A stretch of 25,496 nt of DNA from Duncaniella sp. (GCF_029054785.1 NZ_JAIDEN010000044.1:1-25496); one strand, 5' to 3'; positions 8,225 through 16,303 are shown, counted from the first letter of the stretch. Numbers and translations: made by a program. The notes: generated by a model not told the origin, from the letters alone.

Positions 8225-10567
8225 ATGCGTAAACTATTCTTGCTTTTGTCTGTTGCCGTCATGCTTGGAGGTATGTCGGCTAACGCCCGCAGCCTCAGCC
8301 CGTCGGAAGCCTTGGGCCGAGTTGCAAACCAGCAGGTGTCACGCTCCTCAGGAGCCGCCTTGACAGCTGCGCCGGTGATGACCGTCGGAACGGCGGATGC
8401 TCCGGCTCTTTATGTTTTCAACAAGCCTGAAGGGGGCTGGATGATAGTCTCGGCTGATGATGTGGCCGCCCCTGTGATCGGTTACAGCGACACCGGCTCC
8501 ATTGATCCCGCCGATATGCCTGACAACCTCAAGGGATGGCTTGAACTCTGCGGCGAGCAGATACGCATGGCTTCTGACGCGGGAGCCGAACCCTACACCC
8601 CGGCTGTCAGCCGCAGCGCAGCGCGCGAACCGATCCAGCCGATGGTCACCACCCGCTGGGACCAGCAGACCCCTTACAATAAATATTGCCCCACCTCATC
8701 AGGGAAGCTGTGCTATACCGGCTGTGTGGCCACAGCGATGGCTCAGGTGATGAAATATCACAATTGGCCTGACAAGGCTGCTGAAAATGCAAAACTGAGC
8801 TATACATGGGACAATCAGACTCTTTCGGCTGATTTCAGCAACTATGAGTTTGACTGGGCCAACATGACCGACAGATATGTCTACGGACAGTATACAGAGG
8901 CCCAGACCGATGCGGTAGCCAAGCTGATGCAGGCCTGCGGCTATTCTCTGCGCATGAGATATGCTTCGGGAGGTTTTGGTTCGGCAGCTTATTCAGAACA
9001 GGTAGGCAACGCTCTCGTGTCATATTTCAAATATGATACCGGCATCCACAATGAATTCCGTAGCTACTATGCTTCAGACGAGTGGGAGCAGATGGTCTAT
9101 GACAATCTTAAAGACTGCGGCCCGATGGTCTATTGGGGCGGTGCCCACTGCTTCGTCTGCGACGGCTATAAGGACAACGGCTATTTCCACTTCAACTGGG
9201 GATGGGCCGGCAGAAGCGACGGCTACTTCCTGCTGACAATGCTCAAGCCGAGCAGCCTCGGTACCGGCGGCGGTACCGGCGACTATACAAGCAACCAGGG
9301 TGCTCTTCTCGGTATCAGGCCTTCGACCGGCTCTGATTCTCCTAAGAAATACACTTTCTGCATCGATGCTCTGACCAACGCTTATCAGGGAGGCTATTTC
9401 AACCTCCAGGGTACATTCACCAACCGCTCGCCCTATACTGTCAGCGGCGATTTCATCTACCAGATCTTCAGCCAGGACGGTTCGACAAGAGTGGCGACCG
9501 CCACAGTGCTTAACCCCTTGTGCAAGAACTGGGGCATTGACATCGTCACCGGAAATACAGTGACCGCATCCGCCATGCAGGCTAAAATCCCGACTCTTTC
9601 CGACGGAACCTACCGTCTCTATCCCGCCGTCAGGATTGACGGAAAGGAATATTCATTCCAATGTCCGCCGACCATTGCAGGCTATGTGCTGATCACAAGC
9701 CAGAACGGCACCATCATTAAAGCGGAAATTCCCTCTGCCGGCGATATGCTGGTTGAGAACATCGACACCAACGGCGATTTCTATGTCGGAAGTGACATCA
9801 AGATTTCCGGCGTTGCCAGATTCACAGGCCGTAGCGATACCAACGTCCAGGTAAAGGCTGTTCTTCTTAATTTTGATAAGTCTGTACGCGCATATTCGAG
9901 CAATAATATCTCTCTCGACTTCTCGCCCGAAGGTTCACAGTTTGAGTTCATCAATAACTGGTTCTATGACAAGGGCCTGGCGATCGAGCCGGGAAACTGG
10001 ACATTCGGCATCGCGATAATTGAAAACGGAGCCTATAAGATTCTCGGAACCTGCCCGGTGACAATCAAGTCGAGAGTTCCGGTGCCGTCGTTCAAAAAGC
10101 CCGTCACTCTTGCGGTCGAGAATGCAGAGGCCGTTGATCCCAAAGATGTCAAAGTCTCTATTACGGTAGAGGGCCTCACCGGTGTGGTCTATCGTGATTT
10201 TGAACTGCGAGTGTTCAAATCCGGACAATTGGGCGTGGTTCAGGCTACAAAGGCAGTCCCCGTATATGTCAGCGCCGGCAACACTGCGACTGAGACTGTT
10301 TCGCTGACCATAAACAATGCCATTGCAGGAAACCGCTACTATGTTGCAGCTGTTATCGACAATGCCGGTCGTGAAGAATATGTGACGGAGCAATATACTT
10401 ATTTCACCATCGGCGACACCAGCGGTATAGCCGATATCGAAGCCGACGGCAATGCTCCCGTCGAATACTTCAACCTCCAGGGCATTCCTGTCAGCGCCGA
10501 CAACCTCACCCCCGGCATCTACATCCGCCGTCAGGGCGGCAAGGTGACCAAGATCCTCGTCCGCTGA
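8225..10567 (+). CDS. C10 family cysteine protease 4
   Basis: A 780-residue paralog in its own transcription unit between the hairpins at 8063-8112 and 10590-10637. The frame is open from 8177, but the start at 8225 gives MRKLFLLLSV and a standard signal peptide (cleavage near NARS) like its paralogs; the 16 extra upstream codons look untranslated. Spi-type prodomain about 23-125. Cys167 is in YTGCVATAMAQ, His308 in GGAHCFVCDGY and Asn324 in FHFNWGW. The loop before the catalytic His is a few residues shorter than in the other copies. The beta-rich C-terminal half is the most divergent of the four, while the tail (EYFNLQGIPVSADNLTPG) is almost that of protease 3. Probably a secreted or surface-attached zymogen; substrate unknown. 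Confidence 0.92.
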   Translation: MRKLFLLLSVAVMLGGMSANARSLSPSEALGRVANQQVSRSSGAALTAAPVMTVGTADAPALYVFNKPEGGWMIVSADDVAAPVIGYSDTGSIDPADMPDNLKGWLELCGEQIRMASDAGAEPYTPAVSRSAAREPIQPMVTTRWDQQTPYNKYCPTSSGKLCYTGCVATAMAQVMKYHNWPDKAAENAKLSYTWDNQTLSADFSNYEFDWANMTDRYVYGQYTEAQTDAVAKLMQACGYSLRMRYASGGFGSAAYSEQVGNALVSYFKYDTGIHNEFRSYYASDEWEQMVYDNLKDCGPMVYWGGAHCFVCDGYKDNGYFHFNWGWAGRSDGYFLLTMLKPSSLGTGGGTGDYTSNQGALLGIRPSTGSDSPKKYTFCIDALTNAYQGGYFNLQGTFTNRSPYTVSGDFIYQIFSQDGSTRVATATVLNPLCKNWGIDIVTGNTVTASAMQAKIPTLSDGTYRLYPAVRIDGKEYSFQCPPTIAGYVLITSQNGTIIKAEIPSAGDMLVENIDTNGDFYVGSDIKISGVARFTGRSDTNVQVKAVLLNFDKSVRAYSSNNISLDFSPEGSQFEFINNWFYDKGLAIEPGNWTFGIAIIENGAYKILGTCPVTIKSRVPVPSFKKPVTLAVENAEAVDPKDVKVSITVEGLTGVVYRDFELRVFKSGQLGVVQATKAVPVYVSAGNTATETVSLTINNAIAGNRYYVAAVIDNAGREEYVTEQYTYFTIGDTSGIADIEADGNAPVEYFNLQGIPVSADNLTPGIYIRRQGGKVTKILVR

Positions 10568-10589
10568 CAATAGCGACACATTATATTAT

Positions 10590-10637
10590 AACCGCACCCC
10601 GAAAAATCCCTTTTTCAAGGACTTTTGGGGTGCGGTT
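10590..10637 (+). terminator. Terminator of protease 4
   Basis: AACCGCACCCC (10590-10600) pairs perfectly with GGGGTGCGGTT (10627-10637), with A and T runs just inside the stem and a T-rich stretch following. It lies 22 nt after the stop codon. Confidence 0.8.
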
Positions 10638-10764
10638 TGTATTCTTAGGATTGTTTCTCCGGCTGCAATATTTCAGCACTTGCCCCGCTGCCCGGATTCA
10701 ACTGACGGCTGAGGTAAAATGAAAATAAACAACAGATTAAGCCGATTATATGAGAAATTTGTTG

Positions 10765-10772
10765 TAGTTTCG
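10765..10772 (+). promoter_or_regulatory. Possible -7 box of the AlbA-type gene
   Basis: TAGTTTCG differs from TAnnTTTG at one position and lies 19 nt before the ATG at 10792. No clear -33 element was seen. Confidence 0.35.
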
Positions 10773-10791
10773 CAGTCTAATATACTCTAAA

Positions 10792-12237
10792 ATGACAAAA
10801 GAAGAACTGCTCTCACGGCTCAACGATATAGAATGGAATGATTTTGAGGTCAAGGAGGCTTCGGGCGGTCTTCCCAAATCCATGTGGGAGACGGTCAGTG
10901 CTTTTTCCAATACAGAAGGCGGCTGGATAATCCTTGGAGTAAAAGAGAAGAAGACTGGAGAAGGTTCCGTGTACATTGTCAACGGTGTGCCAAATCCTGA
11001 ACAGATGGAACAGGATGTTATCACAACATTGCGTTCTCGCACTAAATTCAATGCTCCGATCACATGTAATGTCATGAGATACAAAATTGACGGCAGGGAT
11101 ATTCTTGCTTTTGAGATACCCTTGTCACCGCATCGCCCTGTTGCTATCAAAAGTAATGGAGAAGTGTTTATTAGAACAGGGAGTGGTGATACTCTCGCTA
11201 CTGATTTGGAAGTAGATGCGATTGTGAGAGATGCTTCTTTCGGAGCTAAATCAGAGATGGAAGTTCCCGGTTCAAATTTCAACGACATCAATCTTGATTC
11301 CATTGCGTCCTATCGCAGCTATCTCCGTGACTTCAATCGATCTCTGTCATATCCGACGTTGAACGATGAGGACTTTTGTAGGAAACTGAACATCATTCTA
11401 TCGTCGGGCAAATTGACATATGGTAGCCTACTGATGTTTGGCAAACGGGAATCGGTACTTGGCGCATTACCGAATTATTGGATAGATTACATGGAAGTAC
11501 CGGGTGATTCTTACTCCACGGCCTCGCAGCGATACACCTACCGTATGCCTGAGCAGGAAAATATTTGGGAGAGTTTCCAATTGATAATGCACCGCTTGCG
11601 CAATTTTGTAGATACTCCCTATGTAGAAGGCCCCGATATATTCGGTTTAGAGGATAACTCCCAACTCTTCTGCTTACGAGAAGGTTTGGTGAACTTTTGT
11701 GCTCATTCCGATTACTTTGCATCGGCACATCCTACGATAAGAGTATTCGATGACCGAATTGTGATGCAGAATCCGGGACGATTTATTCTTGATGCAGATG
11801 AATTCCGTAGCCGTGTCCTTTCTATGCCTCGCAATCCGAGTATCATCAGATTATTCCGTCATCCGAAACTATCTGAAAATGCCGGATATGGAATTGATAA
11901 GATATTAGGCTAGAAAAAACTTACCGGAAAGTCTGTCATCTTTGAAAGCGATAGGCTTATCTCGACAGTAACTTACCCATTGGCTACGACTAAGGTTTCT
12001 CGTAACGATGGCGAGAAAAATGGCGAGAAAAATGGCGAGAAAAATGGCGAGAAAAATGGCGAGAATAAGGTCCTTGATATAATCCGCAAGACTCCAGATA
12101 TTACACAACCACAGATAGCCGTCCGGACCGGGTTCTCAACAAGAAAAGTCAATAGGATTATCGCTTCACTCAGAGAAAACAAGAGAATCATTCGTGTCGG
12201 GAAAACCAAAGGAGGCCATTGGGAAATCAACGACTGA
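10792..12237 (+). pseudogene. Schlafen-AlbA_2 / HATPase_c_4 / winged-helix regulator broken by an in-frame TAG
   Basis: The first part (10792-11913, 373 residues) begins with an AlbA_2-type domain (about 1-130: FEVKEASGG, FSNTEGGWIILGV, VFIRTGSG). A RecG-like ATP-binding domain ends in NAGYGIDKIL. TAG at 11911-11913 stops it there. The same frame then stays open to TGA at 12235-12237 and encodes the expected rest: KKLTGKSVIFESDRLISTVTY, a GEKN repeat (codons 407-425) and a winged helix (LDIIRKTPDITQPQIAVRTG, STRKVNRIIASLRENKRIIR). The whole frame would be 481 codons, the usual size of this family. The TAG most likely replaces a Trp TGG (family GWKK). Other genes here use TAG as a normal stop, so recoding is unlikely. 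These proteins are thought to act as DNA-binding regulators. The more AT-rich sequence suggests acquisition by transfer. Confidence 0.85.
12010..12069 (+). repeat. 12-bp in-frame tandem repeat encoding GEKN
   Basis: GGCGAGAAAAAT occurs four times without change (12010-12057), then a degenerate fifth copy (12058-12069). It encodes a charged GEKN linker between the ATP-binding and winged-helix domains. Its unit keeps the frame, so copy number could vary without breaking translation. Confidence 0.9.
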
Positions 12238-12347
12238 AATGTCAATTAGCTGCTCGATTTTGCCCGTATAATTCACCATATAGTACGTCAGTTTGTATTT
12301 GTGAGTGAATGAGGTGGGCTGTTCTATGACCTTGTCAATCTGGATGA

Positions 12348-13151
12348 TTAGGCGGATTTCCGGCGGACTGAGTGGAGATAGCCGTAGACGGTGCCGACCA
12401 GGAGGGCGCCGCCGATGATGTTGCCGATTGTCGCGGGGATCAGGTTGTCGCGGACGGCCTGCCAGATGCCGATTTCGGCCCCCTCCATCATTCCGAGGGG
12501 GATGAAAAACATGTTGGCGATGGAGTGTTCGTAGCCCAGGACCACGAAGGCCATGACCGGAAGCCAGCAGCCAAGGGCCTTTTCAAAGAATGTCTTTCCG
12601 GCCAGTGCGAGCCAGACGGCCAGACAGACACACCAGTTGGCGCCGATCCCTTTTAGCATGACTGTCAGCCAGGACATTGACACTTTTGCCTTGGCAATTC
12701 CGATGATGGCGCTGTGATACGGCTCGGCGGCAGTCAGACCGCAGGCATAGACCATGAGCCAGGTGAAAAGCAAGGCCCCGATGAAATTTCCGATGTAGAC
12801 CAGCGTCCAGTTGCGGACGACGGTGCCGAACGAGTGTTCCCGCTTCATGTAGGAGGGGATCAGCAGAGCGTTGTTGCCGGTGAAAAGTTCTGCACCGAGC
12901 ACAACCACGAGTATCAGGCCGATCGGAAACATGCAGCCGCTCAACAGCTTTTGCAGCGACGGGTTTGCGGCTGTTATTTCAGGGAATCCGAAGCCGACGA
13001 CGAGCGAAAGGATTCCACCCAGGGCAATGTAGGCCCCGGCGAGGCAGGCGGCTGTCAGCAGGCGCGCTGTGTTGTTGACTGTCAGTGAGGCTTTGGCGGC
13101 GCCGGCCGAGGCGGCGGTTTCGGTGATTTCGCGTGGGACTCTGATTTGCAT
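12348..13151 (-). CDS. focA: Formate/nitrite transporter (FNT family, FocA-like)
   Basis: A 267-residue inner-membrane channel of the FNT family, which forms pentamers passing formate or related small anions. Six hydrophobic segments are visible. Family signatures include ELFTGNN (Thr91), GANWCVCLAVW (Asn172) and GYEHSIANMFF (His209); Thr91 and His209 have the same numbering as the key residues of E. coli FocA. The N-terminus (RVPREITETAASAGAAKA) is the usual amphipathic gating helix region. It lies 28 nt downstream of a small membrane protein gene on the same strand, probably co-transcribed. No pyruvate formate-lyase gene is near. In a fermenting Bacteroidales, formate export is the likely role; nitrite transport cannot be excluded. 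Confidence 0.93.
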   Translation of the reverse strand: MQIRVPREITETAASAGAAKASLTVNNTARLLTAACLAGAYIALGGILSLVVGFGFPEITAANPSLQKLLSGCMFPIGLILVVVLGAELFTGNNALLIPSYMKREHSFGTVVRNWTLVYIGNFIGALLFTWLMVYACGLTAAEPYHSAIIGIAKAKVSMSWLTVMLKGIGANWCVCLAVWLALAGKTFFEKALGCWLPVMAFVVLGYEHSIANMFFIPLGMMEGAEIGIWQAVRDNLIPATIGNIIGGALLVGTVYGYLHSVRRKSA

Positions 13152-13179
13152 CTTGTGGGTGGCTTGGTGGTGATGGTTA

Positions 13180-13374
13180 TTATTGTCGCTGTCGCTGCTT
13201 CTCGCGTTTTTTCAGAAAGAGGTGAAGCAGCCATATTATGACGAGGGTCACTCCGATCACTCCGAAATAGTAAAGGTAGTGGCCCTGCTGGTATTCAGGA
13301 AATCCGATGTAGCTCATCACGGCAAGATAGACCAGAAGAATGAGCGGGATGACTGTCGAGCGGCGTAATTTCAT
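13180..13374 (-). CDS. Small two-helix membrane protein
   Basis: A 64-residue protein with two hydrophobic segments (about 8-24 and 35-54), a short loop containing FPEYQQGHYLYYFG, and a strongly basic C-terminus (KKREKQRQRQ) that should face the cytoplasm. Conserved small proteins like this occur in Bacteroidales, but I cannot assign a function. It sits between the exonuclease gene (76 nt upstream) and focA (28 nt downstream) on the same strand, with no promoter seen in either gap, so the three probably share a transcript. Confidence 0.75.
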   Translation of the reverse strand: MKLRRSTVIPLILLVYLAVMSYIGFPEYQQGHYLYYFGVIGVTLVIIWLLHLFLKKREKQRQRQ

Positions 13375-13450
13375 GATTAGTCTGATTTTGATTCAAGGTG
13401 AGACAGAAAAGGATGAGGTTTGTTTGTGATCATCAGATTCCCTCCCGCGT

Positions 13451-14098
13451 TTACTCGCCGTGGTGTTCCGGCTGGTCGGTCGGATGGAGGTAAGGCGATT
13501 CGGCGGGGTTGAAGAGACCGTCGTTGAGAAGATTGTAGATCCGCAGGCAGGCCCAGGCGTCGATCGAGGCGTAGGTCTGCTGGCCCGGCGAAAGTTCGGC
13601 GGCTTCCCAGTTGCTCAGGCGCTGACTTTTTGAGATGCGCCCGTTGAAGAGGATGCCGTAGATTTTCTGGAGGCTGGAATCTGTGATATTGAATGATTTG
13701 ACTACGTTTTGCAGGTCGATGAAGTTCTGTGGCTCGAAAGCGGCGATGCGGTGCAGGACGTGGAAATCGTCGCGCAGCGAAAGTCCGACTTTGACCACAT
13801 CGTCAGCCTCCATGAAGTCGCGCAGCTCCTGGAAGAAGCCGAGCTTGTTGAGGCGGAACAGAAAGGAGTGGTCGAGAGTGGAGACCTGGATCAGTGAAAC
13901 CGTATTGGTCTGGCCTTTGCGGAAGTTGGGCTTGGTCTCGGTGTCGAAACCGACCGTGCCGCATTTGCGCAGATAGCGCAGGGCCGCACGGGCATCGCCC
14001 ACAGTGTCAAGCACCGTGATCTTGCCGGGAAACTCGACAGTCGGCATGGCTGAAAGTTCCTCCTTCGATATGGAAATGCTGTAATTGTTGATGTCCAT
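13451..14098 (-). CDS. 3'-5' exonuclease, DEDDy family (RNase D-like)
   Basis: A 215-residue protein made almost entirely of one RNase D/WRN-type 3'-5' exonuclease domain. Exo I is GFDTET (Asp52, Glu54), Exo II is VKVGLSLRDDFHVL (Asp110 or Asp111), and Exo III is YASIDAWACL (Tyr176, Asp180). All four metal-binding acids of the DEDDy class are present. There is no HRDC domain, so it is shorter than classical RNase D. It should remove nucleotides from 3' ends of RNA or DNA in the cytoplasm; the substrate is not evident. It is the first gene of a probable three-gene unit ending with focA. Its 5' leader carries two hairpins, the second followed by a T tract 8 nt before the ATG. Confidence 0.9.
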   Translation of the reverse strand: MDINNYSISISKEELSAMPTVEFPGKITVLDTVGDARAALRYLRKCGTVGFDTETKPNFRKGQTNTVSLIQVSTLDHSFLFRLNKLGFFQELRDFMEADDVVKVGLSLRDDFHVLHRIAAFEPQNFIDLQNVVKSFNITDSSLQKIYGILFNGRISKSQRLSNWEAAELSPGQQTYASIDAWACLRIYNLLNDGLFNPAESPYLHPTDQPEHHGE

Positions 14099-14105
14099 AG
14101 AATGA

Positions 14106-14128
14106 AAAAATGCCCTCTGAGGGAGGGC
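14106..14128 (-). terminator. Terminator-like hairpin in the exonuclease leader
   Basis: On the minus strand GCCCTC and GAGGGC (14123-14128 and 14112-14117) pair around a 5-nt loop and are followed by ATTTTTT, a standard intrinsic terminator form. It lies downstream of bioD but also downstream of the exonuclease promoter, 8 nt before its ATG. It may both end bio transcripts and attenuate the exonuclease transcript. Confidence 0.6.
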
Positions 14129-14140
14129 GTTTCTGTTGAT

Positions 14141-14158
14141 CCTCCCATTTTGGGGAGG
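14141..14158 (-). promoter_or_regulatory. Small hairpin at the 5' end of the exonuclease leader
   Basis: CCTCCC (minus strand, 14158-14153) pairs with GGGAGG (14146-14141) around a 6-nt loop. It lies at about the predicted transcription start, just ahead of the terminator-like hairpin. Its GGGAGG arm is complementary to CCTCCC-like sequence near the second stem, so alternative pairing is possible. Confidence 0.4.
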
Positions 14159-14159
14159 G

Positions 14160-14167
14160 CAAAGTTA
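14160..14167 (-). promoter_or_regulatory. -7 box of the exonuclease promoter
   Basis: The minus strand reads TAACTTTG, an exact TAnnTTTG match, 62 nt before the ATG at 14098. No clear TTG was found at the -33 position. Confidence 0.55.
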
Positions 14168-14221
14168 CGAATTATTTATGGATTTTACCCCATCGGAGGT
14201 CCAAAGCGCTTCCGGATCCGC

Positions 14222-14857
14222 TCAGAGAGAGGGCACCGTGGCGAAGCGGGCTTTGGGGAAGTGGCGGCTGACGTAGCGGCGCAGGAAGCCCTGGGTGTCT
14301 TCGGCGATGACTTTGTCGCTGTCGAAATGCTCGTTGTAGATGAGTGCCACTAATTCTATGCCGCGGGACTTGATTGCTTCCAGCGAGAGGATCGTGTGGT
14401 TGATCGAGCCGAGCACTCCGTTGGCCACGAGGATCAGTGGGAGTTTGCGGGTGCTGACATAGTCGATGGTGAAAAAGTCGTCGGTGACGGGGACCATCAG
14501 GCCTCCGGCTCCTTCGATGAGCACAATGTCATAGCGCTCCTTGAGCCGCTCTGTGGCGTTGTCGATCGCCTGGAGGTCGATCTCGCGTCCGTCGATCCGC
14601 GCGGCGAGCTGGGCCGAGGCGGGGTAGGAGAAGATCACCGGCGCGGTGGTGTTGTCGATGTCCTCAGGAAGCATGTCGATACCCATTATCTTGCGGTGGA
14701 GGTCGATGTCCTCCGAGAAGCCGGTGTTGCCGGTCTGGATGAACTTCTGGGTGACTACTTTGTGTCCCTCTTTCATCATCTGTGAGGCTAAATAGCCGGT
14801 CGCATAGCTTTTGCCGGCGTCGGTGTCTATGCCTGAAATGAAATATACTTGGCTCAT
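14222..14857 (-). CDS. bioD: Dethiobiotin synthetase
   Basis: A 211-residue cytosolic enzyme that closes the ureido ring of dethiobiotin from 7,8-diaminopelargonic acid, CO2 and ATP. The N-terminal P-loop is GIDTDAGKS (about 9-17), the BioD form. QKFIQTG (about 37-43) matches the substrate-binding Lys region, and IEGAGGLMVPV (about 114-124) is the conserved BioD loop. VANGVLGSINH follows further on. Length fits the family. It is the last gene of the bio operon, 39 nt downstream of the bioG-bioC fusion. bioB, which would convert its product to biotin, is not in the window. Confidence 0.93.
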   Translation of the reverse strand: MSQVYFISGIDTDAGKSYATGYLASQMMKEGHKVVTQKFIQTGNTGFSEDIDLHRKIMGIDMLPEDIDNTTAPVIFSYPASAQLAARIDGREIDLQAIDNATERLKERYDIVLIEGAGGLMVPVTDDFFTIDYVSTRKLPLILVANGVLGSINHTILSLEAIKSRGIELVALIYNEHFDSDKVIAEDTQGFLRRYVSRHFPKARFATVPSL

Positions 14858-14896
14858 GGCGGTTTGTCAGATGTTGTTTTTTTACAACCTCTTAGG

Positions 14897-16303
14897 TCAG
14901 GATTTTTTGAGTGAGATGTAGATCGGGTTATAGGTCAGGGCCGCGCTGCCGTCAGCTTCGGTGGGGTAGAGCCGGATGACTTCGCGGGCACGGGCGCCGT
15001 TGCTGTCGCTGCTCAGGGCGTTGACGCCGGTCAGTTTCACGTGGCGCAGGGCTTCGAGCGGAGAGGCGAAGCGGAGGGTGTGCTCCTCTTCTTCGAAGTG
15101 GAGAAGCGTCAGGGAGGGCGGGATCATGCGTCGCAGGCTTGCGGCGGGGGGATAGTGGTTGGCCTGGGGTAGCAGGCTGCGGATCTGGTTCATGGTCGCA
15201 GGTCCGAAGGTGGAGATGACAGCCGTTCCGCCGGGACGCAGCACTCTTGCGGCCTGGCGCAGAAACTCAGGCAGGGAGTTGAACCATTGCACTGTGGAGG
15301 CCGAGAAGATCATGTCAATGCTTTCGTCAGCGAGGTCCCTGACTGCCGTCTCGGCGTCGCATTCGAGTGAGCTGACGCTGTCGGCGGCAAACTGGGAGTG
15401 GAAGTTTTCGGGTATGTGGAGATCCCAGGCAGTGATCGAGGCTTCGGGGAAGGTGCCGGTGAGCATTCGGGTGGTCAGTCCGGTCCCGCAGCCGATCTCC
15501 AGGATGGTCTGCGGATCGGTTGAGAGGTCTTGCCGGGCGATTGAGCAGAGTTTTTCGGCGATCTGCCGCTGGACCACGGCATTGTCGTTGTAGGTCTCCT
15601 CCGCGCGTCCGAATTTTTCGGCCACGAGGCTTTTTTCGGTGATGAACTGCCGGATGATGGCCTGGAAGTCGGGCAGATGGGGCCCCGGCACTTGTGTCAC
15701 CTCGAACGCCTCACCTCCGGACCATGCCCGTAGCTGGTTTTCGGGCGGGATGATGCGGTCCGAGTCGCTGACGACAGCGATGTCCCAGACTGTCCCTCCG
15801 GCCGCACCGGCCTTTTCTACGGCTTCAAGCTCGGCCCGCAGGCCGTCAATGTCGCGCGAGGGGAGTGTCAGGCTGAAACGGCGGTAGCATTCTGCCGAAC
15901 CGCACATCCGCAGATGGAATTTCGAGAGAGTTTTTTCGCTGAGTCCTTCGAGCGTCCCTCGGAAAATGGCCTGAGGGATGCCCCTCTGATCGTCGACAGG
16001 GTGCATGGTGCCGTTGACGGCTATGCGGGCGCTGACCGGAAGACCTGGATTGTCGGCAAGGAAGCGCGAGGCCGAGGGCACACCGAACGACCAGCCGATG
16101 ACCGCTATCTCGCGGAAGCCTTCAAGCAGTTCGGGCAGCGGGTGGGGGAGTGCTGTCTCCCGATAGTCCCAGACGGCAATGATCCTGTAACCCTCCTGCC
16201 TCAGCGAGGCGAAAGGTTTTTCGTCCATGCCCCATCCTGCGAAGATGAGGATGGCGCGGTCAGGGGCGGGCTGATCAGTCGGCGGAAATACGTGAAATTT
16301 CAT
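14897..16303 (-). CDS. bioC: BioG-BioC fusion: pimeloyl-ACP methyl ester esterase and malonyl-ACP O-methyltransferase
   Basis: A 468-residue fusion of the two enzymes that start and end pimelate synthesis. The N-terminal half (about 1-220) is a BioG-type alpha/beta hydrolase: FAGWGMDE near the start, nucleophile Ser72 in GWSFG, acid Asp180 or Asp182 in SDSDRIIP, and His209 in PGPHLPDF. The C-terminal half (about 228-468) is a BioC-type SAM methyltransferase with motif I ILEIGCGTGLTT (about 267-278), VQWF, and LRPGGTAVISTFG. BioC methylates malonyl-ACP so that fatty acid synthesis can extend it; BioG removes the methyl once pimeloyl-ACP is made. The start overlaps the end of bioF by 29 nt, suggesting coupling. 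Such fusions are known in some Bacteroidota. Confidence 0.92.
   Translation of the reverse strand: MKFHVFPPTDQPAPDRAILIFAGWGMDEKPFASLRQEGYRIIAVWDYRETALPHPLPELLEGFREIAVIGWSFGVPSASRFLADNPGLPVSARIAVNGTMHPVDDQRGIPQAIFRGTLEGLSEKTLSKFHLRMCGSAECYRRFSLTLPSRDIDGLRAELEAVEKAGAAGGTVWDIAVVSDSDRIIPPENQLRAWSGGEAFEVTQVPGPHLPDFQAIIRQFITEKSLVAEKFGRAEETYNDNAVVQRQIAEKLCSIARQDLSTDPQTILEIGCGTGLTTRMLTGTFPEASITAWDLHIPENFHSQFAADSVSSLECDAETAVRDLADESIDMIFSASTVQWFNSLPEFLRQAARVLRPGGTAVISTFGPATMNQIRSLLPQANHYPPAASLRRMIPPSLTLLHFEEEEHTLRFASPLEALRHVKLTGVNALSSDSNGARAREVIRLYPTEADGSAALTYNPIYISLKKS

Noticed and set aside
11973..12245. Minus-strand frames with repeated FLAI or FFSP units that look like membrane repeats
   Set aside because: They are the reverse of the 12-bp GEKN repeat of the regulator gene, whose plus-strand frame encodes a recognisable winged helix.
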